Positions 24,701 through 36,294 of a stretch of 64,000 bases of DNA are shown piece after piece (the first letter of the stretch is position 1; each line of letters starts with the position of its first letter). The stretch lies in NCBI RefSeq assembly GCF_907164915.1, contig NC_061866.1:29281905-29345904 (forward strand). The letters are read 5' to 3'. Under the pieces are notes generated by a model. The model ran no database searches. It was not told the DNA's origin and worked only from the letters and a program-made list of their open reading frames with translations. The position numbers were made by a program, and so were the translations under genes. The stretch comes from Impatiens glandulifera. Taxonomy: Eukaryota > Streptophyta > Magnoliopsida > Ericales > Balsaminaceae.

Positions 24701-25010
24701 GATTGTATTATTCATCTCTATTCTAGTATCGTTTAATTCCAGTATGACATCCTCCGATTGACCATCATCATCCAAGTCATTTGTATCATCATCATCATTA
24801 ACCACGTTAGTATTAAGTCTCTTTTTTTCATGAAAATACCAGAATTCATAATGAAGATTATTCCATAAATGATGAGGTGAATCTTCACATCATCTATTTC
24901 CATAGACATCGTGTTTAAGCATTTCTCGCGAGGAATTTGTTAATCCCTTCCTCGTAATTTGGATGATCTCGACGTAAGGTCATCCAAGTTTTATCGGGTA
25001 CTTCCATCTT
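21780..25010 (-). pseudogene. TNPD-like transposase of CACTA-2, decayed
   Basis: Fragments in the correct order on the minus strand. About 25010-24920 gives MEVPDKTWMTLRRDHPNYEE, a transposase-associated-type start that runs into a stop. 24805-24542 is an acidic linker. 23715-23245 is the tnp2 core (FACPCCNND, RHNLDVMHIEKNICDSVLRT). 23206-22847 is the DUF4218 start (GLKSHDCHILLEYLIPL). 22769-22473 continues it (LIEHYMGTMKRYL). 22174-21780 is DUF4216-like (GLTIQNNGVVVEGYKRSDTM). Many stops and frame changes lie between 24500 and 23720. It cannot make a full transposase, in contrast to CACTA-1. Confidence 0.85.
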
Positions 25011-25029
25011 TCTAATAAGATGGAAAACA

Positions 25030-25995
25030 ATTTGCATTATTATTTACTTAACATGATCTAAATAAGGCTTAGGCTTACATTTATCTTACATAATTCTAAC
25101 CTAAATCAAACATAATTCAAACTTAATCTAACATAAATCAAACATAATTCAAACATAATACAACATAAATCAAACCAAATATCTAACATATTAACATAAA
25201 TCAAACATAATTCAAACATAATCTAACATAAATCAAACCAAATATCTTACATATCAAATATATCTAACATATTAATTACATCTTTATAACCTAAATCAAA
25301 ACTCATTCCAACCTAATCTAACATTAATCAAACCAAATCTAATATATATCAAACCAATTCTAACATTAATCAAACCAAATATCCATAAGTCTAACCAAAT
25401 ATCAATAAATCTAACCAAAATATAACCTAAATCAAACTCAATATATATAACATATTAACCATAAATCTAACCTAATATATAACCTAAATCAACCTCAATA
25501 TATAACATATAACATAAATAAAAACTAATTCCAACATAATCTATCATTAATCAAACCTAAATATATAACATATAACATAATCTAACATTAATCAACATAA
25601 TCTAACATTAATGAACCTAATCTAACATTAATCAACCTAAATATATAACATATAACATAATCTAAAATTAATAATATAATCTAACATTAATCAACCTAAT
25701 CTAACATTAATGAACCTAAATATATAACATATAACATAATCTAACATTAACCTAATCTAACATTAATCAATATAATCTAACATTAATCAACCTAATCTAA
25801 CATTAATGAACCTAATCTAACATTAATCAACCTAAATATATAACATATAACGTAATCTAACATTAACATAATCTAACATTAATCAACATAATCTAACATT
25901 AATCAACTTAATGTAATATTAATCAACATAATTAACATAACCTAAAATCAAAGCAAATAACCAAATATAATATAACCTAAAATCAAACAAAAATC
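25030..25995. repeat. TCTAACATTAATCAAC low-complexity array
   Basis: Nearly 1 kb of degenerate units of about 13-16 bp (AATCTAACATTAATCAACCT type). On the minus strand it lies between a leader exon ending near 26001 (AAG followed by GTTAGAT donor) and the TNPD-like start, so it is probably an expanded leader intron. Confidence 0.8.
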
Positions 25996-26001
25996 TAACC
26001 T

Positions 26002-26230
26002 TGAAATACAAGCGGCGGCGGCAGGAGCTTTAATCGGATGGCGGTGGCAGCGGGAGGCGGCTTCAGTCTTCAATTGGTGTCCTCAATTCGATGGCGGGCA
26101 GGCGACTGGAGTATTCAATCGGTGGTGGGGTCGTCAATCCAAGCGGCGATGTCGTATATCCAATCAGCAACGTCGTCTTCAATAGCTGGCTGGTGAGAGA
26201 GAGAGATGGGGAAGAGAGAGGGGAAAGAAT
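26002..26230 (-). promoter_or_regulatory. GC-rich leader exon of the CACTA-2 transposase relic
   Basis: A GGCGGCGGC-rich stretch with a possible minus-strand splice donor at its left edge (ATTTCAAG then GTTAGAT). The matching arrangement at 29515-29580 has the same donor type. The role is inferred from position. Confidence 0.45.
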
Positions 26231-26259
26231 TGCAGAAGAAAGAATGTTTTTTAAAATTA

Positions 26260-27290
26260 AACAAGTTAATTCCGAGAGTTTTTATATAACTCTCGATTTT
26301 GATATTATTTAATTCCGAGTGTTTTCATATAACTCTCGGTTTTGATCAATTACTTAAATCCGAGAAATTTAGACATATCTCTAGGTTTTGATCATTTTAG
26401 ATTTTGAGAGATATGTCTAAATATCTCAGTTTGACAGATACACAATTAATTTTAAATAGAGAAAACCAAGAGATTTGTGTATATCTCTCGGTTTTGAATA
26501 TTATTGTCGAAAGATATACTTACATTTTTCGGTATTACAACTTCATAAATTGTTAAATTAATTAGTGTTTCACTTTCTAATAACCTTGAACAACAATAGT
26601 TTAACACATTTGATATCCTTAAAAGTATACAGAATCCCAACACATCCTTATAATCAAACATTACACACATTTATATGATCATCAAACACAAACATACATA
26701 TACAATTCTCTATACAATCAAACACAATCATATACATTATAACTTTAAACACAATCCTTAATCTTAAAAAATAACAAAAACTTGATTAGATTAGTTAGCA
26801 TTTTAGATTAGAAAGTAAAACACCAATTAAACTAACAAATTATGAATTGGTAATACCGAGAGCTTTATAAATATCTTTCGGTTTTGAAGATTATTACCGA
26901 AAGTTAATGGTTATGATTTCGGTATTATCACTTCATAAATTGTTAAATTAACTAGTGTTTCACTTTCTAATAACTTTGAATAGTACATTTAATATCCTTA
27001 AAATATTATACAATCCCAACATCCTTACAATCAAAATTTACTCATATCCTTATTATCATCAAACACAAACATACATATGCACTTATTTATATAATCAAAC
27101 ACAATCATATACATTATAACATTAAACACAATCTTTAATTAATGGTGGGTCAGTACGGCATACCTTAATGTTTTATTCATATCTTATATTTTATCGAAAA
27201 TTTTGGTATGCAAAATATGCATACTTTTACCTTACCTTGATGTGCTTAGAAGTTTAAACAAACAAAATAGCAAAAAATCAAATAAAAGAG
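26260..27290. repeat. Internal CTCTCGG palindromes and a 430-bp tandem duplication in CACTA-2
   Basis: From 26268 to 26530, hairpin-like CCGAGAG / CTCTCGG units recur, as at the element ends. Two copies of a block of about 400 bp follow (about 26500-26790 and 26870-27140), sharing CTTCATAAATTGTTAAATTA and CAAACACAATCATATACATT. No coding sequence. This is where inner ends of two fused elements would be expected; I see no clear CACTA terminus. Confidence 0.65.
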
Positions 27291-27299
27291 GGAATGAAT

Positions 27300-28560
27300 A
27301 TTGAAAGCAAATTAATTATCTTTCGGTACCTACATTCAAAACCGAGAGATTTTCAAATATCTCTCGGTCCTAACCTTAAGCATAATGTTTTTTTGGGAAT
27401 AGTCAAAAACGAAGGTTTTTCAATAAAACTTCGCAATTACCCCTTCCCAACACTTAGAATTTTTTCTAATTTTTTTGGGAACAGTCAAAACCAAAGGTTT
27501 TTCAATAAACGTTCGCAATTAACACTTTCCAACACTTAGAATTTTTTCCATTTTTTTTTGAAATAGTTTAAAGCGAAGATTTTTCAATAAACCTTAGCAA
27601 TTACCCTTCCAACACTTAGAATTTTTTTCATTTTTTTTGAAGAGTCAAAAGCGAAGGTTTTTCAATAAACATTCACAATTACCCTCTTCCCAACACTTAG
27701 AATTTTTTCAATTTTTTTTGGGAAGTGTAAAAAGTGAAGGTTTTTCAATAAACCTTCGTAATTACCCTTTCCCAACACTTAGAATTTTTTCGATTTTGTT
27801 TAGAAGAGTCAAAACCAAAGATTTTCTAATAAACCTTTGCAATTACCACGTCCAACACTTATAATTTTTTCCATTTTTTTTAATAGTCTAAAACGAATGT
27901 TTTCCAATAAACCTTCGCAATTACCCCCCTCCCCAACACTTATAATTTTTTCCAGTTTTTTTGATAAGAGTTAAAAGCAAAGGTTTTCAATAAACCTTCG
28001 TAATTACTCATTCTCAACACTTAGAATGTTTTCCATTTTTGTTGGAGAAGAGTCAAAAGCGAAGTTTTTCAATAAACATTCGAAATTACCCAATCCCAAC
28101 AATTAGAATTTTTTTATTTTTGTTGGGGAAGAGTCAAAAGCAATTGTTTTTCAATAAACATTCGCAATTACCCCATCCCAACAGTTAGAATTTTTTCCAA
28201 TTTTTTTTTGGAGGAGTCCAAAGTGAAGATTTTTCAATAAACCTTCGCAATTATCACATTCCCAACAATTAGAATTTTTTCAATTTTTTTGGGAAGAGTC
28301 AAAAGTAAAGATTTTTCAATAAACTTTTGCAATTACCCCTTCCCAACACTTAGGATTTTTTATAGAGTCAAAACTGAAGGTTTTTTAATAAACCTTCGCG
28401 ATTATCTCTTCCTTACACTTAAAATTATTTTCTAGTTTTTTTTGGAAGAGTTAAAACCGAAGGTTTTTCAATAAACTTTTGCGATTACCCCTTCTCAACA
28501 CTTAAAATTATATTCTTGTTTTTTTAGAAGAGTCAATACCGAAAATTTTAAATAAATTTC
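27300..28560. repeat. 80-bp GAAGG hairpin array in CACTA-2
   Basis: About 14 tandem units of about 80 bp. Each has GCGAAGGTTTTTCAATAAAC followed by CTTCGCAATTACC, then a CCCAACACTTAGAATTTTTT spacer and AAGAGTCAAAA. The GAAGGTTT/AAACCTTC arms form a short hairpin. A related set lies at 29630-30180. The short ORFs across the array are by-products of the repeat period. Confidence 0.88.
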
Positions 28561-28574
28561 TCAAATGAGGCAAA

Positions 28575-29130
28575 CCAATACATATACAATAACATTCATA
28601 AACCAAAACACGATAGTAATTCAAAATTCTAAACCAAAGTCAATCATTCAAACAACCTGTTATCAGTCGAAACAAAATGTACCCAATTATTCAAAAACAT
28701 ATTATCAATCGAACTAAAATGTTTATAATTTTTCAATACATTAAAAATGTACTATGTAGATTGGGGGAGGAGGGGGTTGATTCTGCCTCATGAAGAATTC
28801 AATTTTTGTTCATATTTCTCAAATTTTTGCGTCATTTTCACCCTCTCCGCTTTGATTTCACTAAGCATTTACGCTCTTTCCATATCCCTCAATTGAATTT
28901 GCTCCAATTCCAACGCCATGTGTCTCGCATCCGCCTTTAACTTTTCATTCTCATCCTCCTCATGTGTAACGTCATCCATCGGGTCCATGACAAACACTGT
29001 ATCTCTGAAAGTCTCTCCTCGGATTATAAGGTCATCTAATTGTGCTAGTAGGTTGTGGAATGACTTGTGTGGTCTCTTTGGTGTTTTCCGTATACGCGAC
29101 CATTTAGTCATCCTGAATGCATATCATTAA
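28575..29130 (-). pseudogene. Second TNPA-like fragment, internally deleted
   Basis: Minus-strand 29111-28869 reads SRIRKTPKRPHKSFHNLLAQ and VFVMDPMDDV, like the first exon at 21663. It then passes directly into ENEKLKADARHMALELEQIQ, like the last exon at 20150. The middle exons are missing. Flanking sequence 28575-28860 matches 19680-19990 (CAATAACATTCATAAACCAA and a TGCCTCAT-AAGAATTCAATTT phrase). This supports a second, deleted CACTA copy within CACTA-2. Confidence 0.75.
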
Positions 29131-29600
29131 AAAATTGGGCTTTCATTTCCCTATCCTTCATATATATAACATATATGAATTTAACCAAAATAAAAATGAA
29201 ATCCTAATTAATACAACGACCTAAGACATATTTGAATCTAACCAAAATTCGAACAAAAATCAACCATAAACACATATGAATCTAACCAAAATTCAAACAA
29301 AAATCAATCCTAAACATATATGAATCTAACCAAAACTCAAACAATATCAACTATAAATCTAACATATACTAACCAAAATCAACCCTAAATCTAACATATA
29401 CTAACCAAAATTAAAACAAAATCACCCTAAATCTAACATATACTAACCAAAATTAAAACAAAATAATCTAAATCTAACATATATATATATATATCTAACA
29501 TATACTAACCTTAAGTTGAAGAATCTGCAGCGGAGAGCGGAGAAAGAGAGGCGTCTGAAATAATCGGGAAAAAAAAGGGAATCTAATTTTAATTAGTAAA
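29131..29600. other. Intron-like low-complexity stretch and leader of the second CACTA-2 half
   Basis: 29160-29510 consists of degenerate TAACCAAAATTCAAACAAAA / ATCTAACATATAC units. 29515-29580 is a purine-rich leader (GCAGCGGAGAGCGGAGAAAG) whose minus-strand edge has an AAG then GTTAGT donor. No ORF. Confidence 0.5.
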
Positions 29601-30400
29601 GTTTTTACCGAGAGTTCTTCTAAAACTCTTGGTAATTACTTTTGGGAAGAGTCAAAAGCGAAAGTTTTCTAATAAACTTTCGCAATTATCCATCCCCAAC
29701 AAATTTTTTTGGGGAAGAGTCAAAACTGAAGGTTTTCCAATAAACCTTCGCAATTGCCCCTTAGAATTATTTTTAGTTTTTTTAGGAAGAGTCAAAATCG
29801 AAGGTTTTTTAATAAAACTTCACAATAACCCCTTTCCAACACTTAGAATTATTTTCAGTTTTTTTGGGAAGAGTCAAAATTGAAGGTTTTCCAATAAACC
29901 TTCGTAATTACCTCTTCCCAACACTTATGATTATTTTGGGGGTTTTTTGGGAAGAGTCAAACCAAAGGTTTTCCAATAAACCCTCTCAATTAACACTTCC
30001 CAACACTTAGAATTATTTTCGTTTTTTTTAAGAGTCAAAACCGAAGGTTTATAGAAAAATCTCCGCAATTACCCTTCCCAACACTTCGAATTATTTTTGG
30101 TTTATTGGAAGAGTCAAAACAGAAGGTTTATTGAAAAACCTTCACACTTACCCAATTGGGAAGAGTCAAAATTGAGGATTCTTTGAATAACCTTCGCAAT
30201 TACTTCTAACACAAACACTTAGATTTTTTCTTTTTTTTTTGGAAGAGTCAAACCCGAAAGTTGCATGCAAAACTTTCGGTAAAGATTAATATCACCAAAG
30301 GTTTTACACACCTCTCAGAATCTATTTTTAATCAGAGAAGTGTTTCTCTCTCGGGATCAATATCGAGAGTTTTACAAAACTCTCGGTAACATTTGTCGGT
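29600..30400. repeat. Right subterminal hairpin array of CACTA-2
   Basis: About seven units of 75-80 bp of the GAAGGTTTTCCAATAAACCT type, then CCGAGAG/CTCTCGG units close to the right TIR (30355-30400). The outermost motif matches that of the left end. Confidence 0.85.
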
Positions 30401-30422
30401 AAAGACATCTTTTTTACTAGTG

Positions 30423-31990
30423 GCAACTATTTAGATCATTTAGATCCATCACAATCATTTTTTTATCAAAATCAAAATTTTCAAAAACAATTCATATTTT
30501 GAGTTCTTGATTTGGTCAAAACGAACATCCAGTGTTCTTGTTTTGGAACAAGTCAAGTATATGAGATATAATAGAAGCTATTGGATAGCTTCCTTTCTCC
30601 TCAAAACAACCTTCAAATCAAAAAACTATTTTTTTTCATAAAATGTTTTGAACGATTTGATCATCCAAATTGATTAATACCTTGAGATGATGATCAACAT
30701 GTTCCTAAGAGCTTTGTGAAGCTACCTAAACTCTTTGATCAATGAATCCAAGCTAAAAAAATGAATTTAAAAAATTAACTTTTTTATTCTTGAACCGAGG
30801 CTTGTTAGCCTAGGACAAAGAGATCTGACCGAGGATCCTCGGTCCGGACCGAAACCTAGGACCAAGAAATTCGAACCTACAACCGAGATACATGACCGAG
30901 AATTTCAATAGGACCGAGAGGTCCAACCGATGTTCTTAAGCTACAACCGATCATGAATTCTTATATCTTGGACTGAGAGGTTCAACCTAGGACCGAGAGG
31001 TCCAATCTAGGATCCGGAGGTCCAACCTAGGACTAAGAATTCCAAGACATACGACCGAGAAGTCCAAACTCAAGACCGAGAATTCTTAAACCTAGGAACG
31101 AAGGACTTAGCCTAAAGCTAACCCACAACTGATGGGTTTGTACACCTAGACCGAGGATCTTAGCCAAGGACCGAGTCCTTAGAACCTAGACCGAGGGATT
31201 TCGACACTTCGACTAAAGATCCCAAGCTTCGACCTAGATTGAGATTTTTAAGACCCCGATCCACAAACACAAACCCAAGGCCTGTGACTCTATTCCTAAG
31301 GCCTATTTGGTTCCCCTTTGCAAAATCTAAAATTATTTTTGTAATTTTGGAACTTCAAATCATTTTCCAAAAATCCCGAAAAATTAAAAAATTCTTTTAA
31401 AATATTTTTAGAATATTTCCAAAAAATATTTCGATAAAGGCTTGTATGAGATTTAGGTTTAACCTAATGCCTTTAAAAATGAGTGATATTCTTCAGATAT
31501 TTCCTTAAGTCAACGACATCAAAAATAAGTATCAACATTTAATATTTTTATTGCAATATTTAAATAACGCACAAATCTTATGCATGATTAGAACTGTAAA
31601 AATAATCTGTAAAAATAAAATATGATATAACCGATTTTCAAATGCCAAATTTATAAGTATATACGTTTTTAAAATGGGTACGGAGTATGAAACGCGAAAG
31701 CCCTTTCCCGAGTATCACCAAACTACGAACTAAAATAAACGTTGGCCAATACGTTTATACACGAATGCCAACTTGTATTGATTTAAAAAAAATTAATTGA
31801 CGACTCAATTTCAAAATAAATAATCTTCTAAATATTTATGTTTAATTAATTTAAACCAATGGATTTTTAAAAATAAATTGTGATTTGATTATACCAAAGT
31901 AGTTTTATTTAAAAGAAAATTCCTAACACGCAAATTGAGTTTAAAATTTTTCGAACCTTAAGTTTTTTCGCAAAACCTAATAAATTTTTT
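30423..31990. other. Retroelement-like non-coding DNA, right of CACTA-2
   Basis: Continues 17540-19009 once CACTA-2 is removed. It has the GACCGAG array (30795-31260). At about 31675-31770 it has a GC-richer stretch, CGCGAAAGCCCTTTCCCGAG then TATCACCAAACTACGAAC, of a type common in plant LTR retrotransposons. No ORF and no defined termini. Confidence 0.35.
30795..31260. repeat. Degenerate GACCGAG-type short repeat array
   Basis: About fifteen copies of GACCGAG, AACCGAG or close variants spaced roughly 20-40 bp, often followed by a CCTAGGAC phrase. A perfect 18-bp palindrome GACCGAGGATCCTCGGTC lies at 30827-30844. No coding potential; function unknown. Confidence 0.75.
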
Positions 31991-32549
31991 TTTCAAGGGT
32001 TACACTAACATACATATTAGTTAATAATATGATTATTCTTATAAATTCATAAATAGTTTGATAAACTAGTTATTTGTATAATACATGGATAACGACATAT
32101 TGTATATAAATTTGTTTAATAGACGATAATTCTGAAATTTTGTCATAAAATTATGTGTTTTTTTGGTCTAATTTTTTTTTATATAGAAAATTAGTTAATT
32201 AAGAAATTGAAGAAGATGACATGAATAATTATCTATAAAATTTAGTTAGTTTTATATTTGATTAAAGATAAATGGTCATTATTCTAATTATTTGTAATAA
32301 TTAATATTCTTACAAATTATTATATATTTTATAAAAGCATGTTTAATGATATATTAAGTTGTTTGGTTAATGATATATGACATATTATTTGTTACAATAT
32401 GTTTGATTATATATATATTTGTTATTGGTGTGTATATATTTGTTGTTGGCAAAATTAAGAAACAAAATAAAATTTTGTTCAGTCCATCTTTAATGAATAA
32501 GTCAATATTTAATGAAAGGAATAAATCATTGACATATTTTTAAGGTGGA
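31991..32549. other. AT-rich intergenic stretch, nothing recognised
   Basis: Very AT-rich with TATATA runs and no ORF of note. It lies between the retroelement-like DNA and the LINE 3' end. Confidence 0.6.
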
Positions 32550-35050
32550 AATGACTCGACGTCATTTCATTAAAACTTTCCAAAAACGAAAAAAAACCAA
32601 GAGTTTAAGAGATCATTCTAGACAGGCCTAGAATGATTTTGAAGTCGTAACACTCTGAGTAAAACCTAAAAAGCTAAAAACGTAAATGAATTATCTGATT
32701 ACAATGCTTTTAATTCTAGTGAGTTTAACGATAAATTCCAGTTTCTACAGATATTCTAGTTCTTCTCCGTGCTAGGAATTTTTCTCCATGTTCCCGCGAA
32801 GGTACTTCAATCTGATACAATATCTTTCCATAACTCTTCAATGCTCCTGCAGGTTCTTTCATATACCCTTGCATTTCGTTCTTGCCAAATATTATACACC
32901 ACTAATCCAAAGCCACACTTGAACATGTTTGTTGCAAATCTATTTCCCTTGGCTTTGAGTAGTGTCGCTTCTATGATTAAATTTCATTCGCCCCAGAAAC
33001 TAATCAGCTCTAGGCTTTTATAGAATCTGTCCCAAAGCATCGAAGCAATACAGTAGCTCCCGAATAGGTGATCTATGATTTCTTGATTTCTTCTGCATAT
33101 AAGACAGCTCGCATCCGGGATGCTCATATATTTGCTGATACGATCACGATTGTTGAGTCTTTCCTAAAAGGCGAGCCATAGGATGAACTGGTGTTGAGTG
33201 ATAATCTTCGTTGACCATACAAGAGGAGCCCATTCTACTTTCTGCGCTTTTTCCCGAGTTACCACCCATATTTTCTTCGATATCAGCTTCTCATTGTCCT
33301 CAGCTTTCCATTCATGAATATTCGGTATGTCGTGTAGTTGTATGTTACTTATATGATCAAGTATCCTCTGTCCTTCTGGATTTCTTCTCAAGAGTGAGTC
33401 TCAATTCCCGTCTTTAATGTCTCTGATTTTCGCTTCTGCACAGTCCCTTCTAATACGGGTATTTTGAAACTCCTCCTTGTGGATGATAGGTTGGTTTTCG
33501 AACCAGGGGTCGTTCCAGAATAGAGTGCATTTACCGTCCCTAGCTGGATGTCATAAAAATCTGCAATATCGCTTCTTAGTTTAAGAATATTTTTCAGAGA
33601 GCAGTTCATACCTTCATGAATTTGGCAGGTCCAGATGCTGGTTTCGTATTTGTTAAACCTCGTATGCACCCGTTTGATCCATAGTGACTCCTGATTGCGC
33701 TCCAAAGCCCACAGATGCTTGAAGGTGAGAGCTTTGTTCCACTCGATACAGTTATTCAAGTCGATGCCTCCCTCGTCCTTCGGTTTGCAGAGAGCGGTCC
33801 ATTTGACTTTCTTTTCTCCTCTTTCGCTACTGCCCCATATAATGTTCCTCGTCAACGTGTCGAACTCCTTCATAACCTTCTTCGGAATGACCATCTACTG
33901 CACCTAGTAGCCAACTATTCCCATGACTACGGTTTTGATAAGTTCGATCCTCCCTGCATAAGAAAGTTTTTTTTGCTACCCAGCCAGATATCGTGTTTTT
34001 TACCTTTTCAATCAGCGACTTGCAGTGTGAAATCTCGATCTGCTTCGCGGTTAACGGAATTCCTAAGTACCTTATGGGAAAGTTGTCTTCCTTGATGCCC
34101 ATGATATTGAAGATTTCCTTCTTTGTTTCGTCTTTCATGCCTCCATAAAATGCCACACTTTTACTTTCATTAATAGTTAAACTTGTAACTTCAGAAAAGA
34201 ACGTTAGTGCAGCCCTAATAGTTTTAATGGAATCAATGTATGTGTTCCATAGAATGAACAAATCGTCAGCAAAGCATAAATGGGTTACCTCCTCTACCTC
34301 ACACAATGGGTGAAAGATGTATGGACGATTCTTTCGGAACATCGCGAAGATGCTCTCAAAGATCGCCATGATAGCTATGAAAAGGTAAGAAGAGAGGGGG
34401 TCCCCTTGCCTTATCCCATTTCCCCCTTCGTGGACTCCATTGACGCTAACAACAAAGCAGGATAATGAAATGCACTCATTAATACAATCAATAAAAATCA
34501 TAGGAAAAGAATAAACAACGAAAAAGTCACGAATGGCTTCCCATGTAATAGAGTCGAAAGCTTTCTTGATATCTATTTTAAAAACCACTCTCGGGGATAT
34601 TGTTTTTTCCCGTAGCCTTTTAAAAAGTTTTGCAAGAGAAGAATATTATGAGAGATTGTCCTACCGGGGATGAATGCAGATTGGTTAAGATTTATAATTT
34701 TTCCTATGACATTTTTAAATCGTTTAGAAATGATTTTTGAAATTATTTTATAAATCACATTGCAGCAGGAAATTGGTTTGAAATCTTGTATTTTCTCGGG
34801 TACGGTAGTTTTGGGGATCAAGGTTAGGACCGTTGTATTCTATTGCTTTAACATCTTCCTGTTCTTGAAAAATTCCAGAACCCCATCAGTAACGTTTTTA
34901 CCCACAACCGACCAATTGTCTTTGAAGAACTGTGCATTAAACCCATTAGGACCCGAGTTTTTATTCCCATCAATACTAAATAGAGCTTCTTTAACCTCAA
35001 CCCTCGTGACCACCCTTATCTGCTCGCGACTATCTTCTTGGCTAAAATTA
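32550..35050 (-). pseudogene. Truncated L1-type LINE (reverse transcriptase), degenerate
   Basis: Minus-strand fragments follow a plant LINE ORF2. 35040-34850 reads KEALFSIDGNKNSGPNGFNA. 34821-34573 gives ISCCNVIYKIISKIISKR and SAFIPGRTI. 34588-33827 holds the RT motifs KIDIKKAFDS, GIRQGDPLSSYLF and FADDLF (catalytic aspartates present), then RYLGIPLT. 33894-33164 covers RNIIWGSSERG and the zf-RVT region (EWAPLVWSTKIITQHQFILW). The frame is broken at about 34843 (in-frame stop), near 33960 and near 33400. The endonuclease domain is absent, so it is 5'-truncated near 35050 beside a TA run. The 3' tail (32550-32790) is shared with 16785-17045. Confidence 0.9.
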
Positions 35051-36290
35051 AGGAAGTATATATATATATATATATATTATATATTGTTCAATTAGTCATA
35101 AATATTTGTTTAATTTGATATTTGTGAAATTAAATACTACAATAAAAGTCTGATTTGATTTAAAAATTAATAAGTATTTGTTTAATTTGATATTTGTGAA
35201 ATTAAATACTACAATAAAAGTCTATTTGATTTGATAATTAATTTGATAAATGTGTCGTTGTTATCGTATTCAATCGTACAATTGAAAATAGATGATTGAG
35301 TGGTTTCGGCTAAAGAAGTTAGAAATATTATGATACAAAAATATATTTTTATTTTTATTTTTATTTTTTATAATTTATTTTATAAATTTATTCAACCATT
35401 GTATTTTATTCATTTATTTTGAGCCTTATTTGTTTATTTATTTGGTGAGACACTTAATTAATACGAGATCAGATGTGACAATCTTTTAAATTAATTTTTT
35501 TATTTAAATCTCGTATAGTATAATAAGTTCGTTTATAAATTTTAGAAAATATTTTTAAATAGATTCGGAATTTTTAGAAGATATAAAAGTGGAGAGTAAG
35601 AAATGAGTAAAATTTCACTTATAATAAAATTTTATAAATCACCAACCATCTCCACAATACCCAAATAGAAAAATTAAATAAAGAAAGATAAAATTATTTA
35701 ATTTAATTATTATTAAACAATAAAATAGATTTTAAAGCATATAATTATTATATATGTTTTATAGAAAGAAATTATTTATCAAATTTCAACTATATAAAAT
35801 TCATATAATTATTTTTTCTTATACACTATTAAGAATATCAAAATAATTAGTAGGCTTATAATTTCACATCAACTTGTTCAAATTTGTTAACACTCTATCC
35901 TTGTTTATGTTTTTTAAATGGTTGTGTTTTTTATTTATATTCAGATGGTGAAGATCATGATCACGTGTGTGAAAGGTAATAATATTTGTAGTAATATTTT
36001 CATTACAATAAATCAACAAGACTTGCGAGTGAGTAATATATTGTAAATAATCTGCAATATTTTAAAATACTGTCATATTCATTGAAAGAAGACAATCTTG
36101 ATCCTTTCGGGAATGATAATTGATACTCAAAAACTCAAAACTCGTGAGCATATATGTCTTGTCTAAAATAGCTATGAATAGTTATAATTAGAAATGTGAT
36201 CAAAGATAGTGAATAACTATACAATCTCATCATCTTCTGGTTCAAATGATGAGTGATGATGATAACCGTCCCCAAAAAATAAACAAATAA
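35051..36290. other. AT-rich intergenic region
   Basis: No gene recognised. A TA run (35058-35077) and a roughly 70-bp direct duplication (TTGTTTAATTTGATATTTGT at about 35103 and 35177) are visible. The rest is AT-rich with no open frame. Confidence 0.6.
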
Positions 36291-36294
36291 TCAA

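Larger units (their letters stand above)
19010..30422 (-). mobile_element. CACTA-2, large degenerate and probably composite element
   Basis: The left end reads CACTAGTGAAAAAGGGGTC and the right end is the inverted complement of CACTAGTAAAAAAGATGTC. Both are flanked by GCA (19007-19009 and 30423-30425), a 3-bp target duplication. The length is 11,413 bp. Genes are on the minus strand, so 30422 is the 5' end. The TNPD-like gene (21780-25010) and TNPA-like gene (19930-21663) are broken. A second partial TNPA-like copy (28575-29130) and a second pair of subterminal arrays suggest a nested or fused element whose inner ends have been lost. Because TIRs and the duplication are intact, the outer ends probably moved together. 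Confidence 0.92.

Noticed and set aside
25030..25995. CRISPR-like array of short repeats
   Set aside because: Units are degenerate and AT-rich with no constant repeat or unique spacers, within a plant transposon; it is a low-complexity intron.
27294..27864. ORFs of 75-81 codons with repeated FFNK/INLRNYPFPTLRIF phrases
   Set aside because: They arise from the 80-bp tandem array being read through; each repeats the same peptide and none has independent support.
33695..34095. + strand ORFs of 70-126 codons over the LINE
   Set aside because: They lie antisense to the reverse transcriptase and zf-RVT region and have no recognisable motif.
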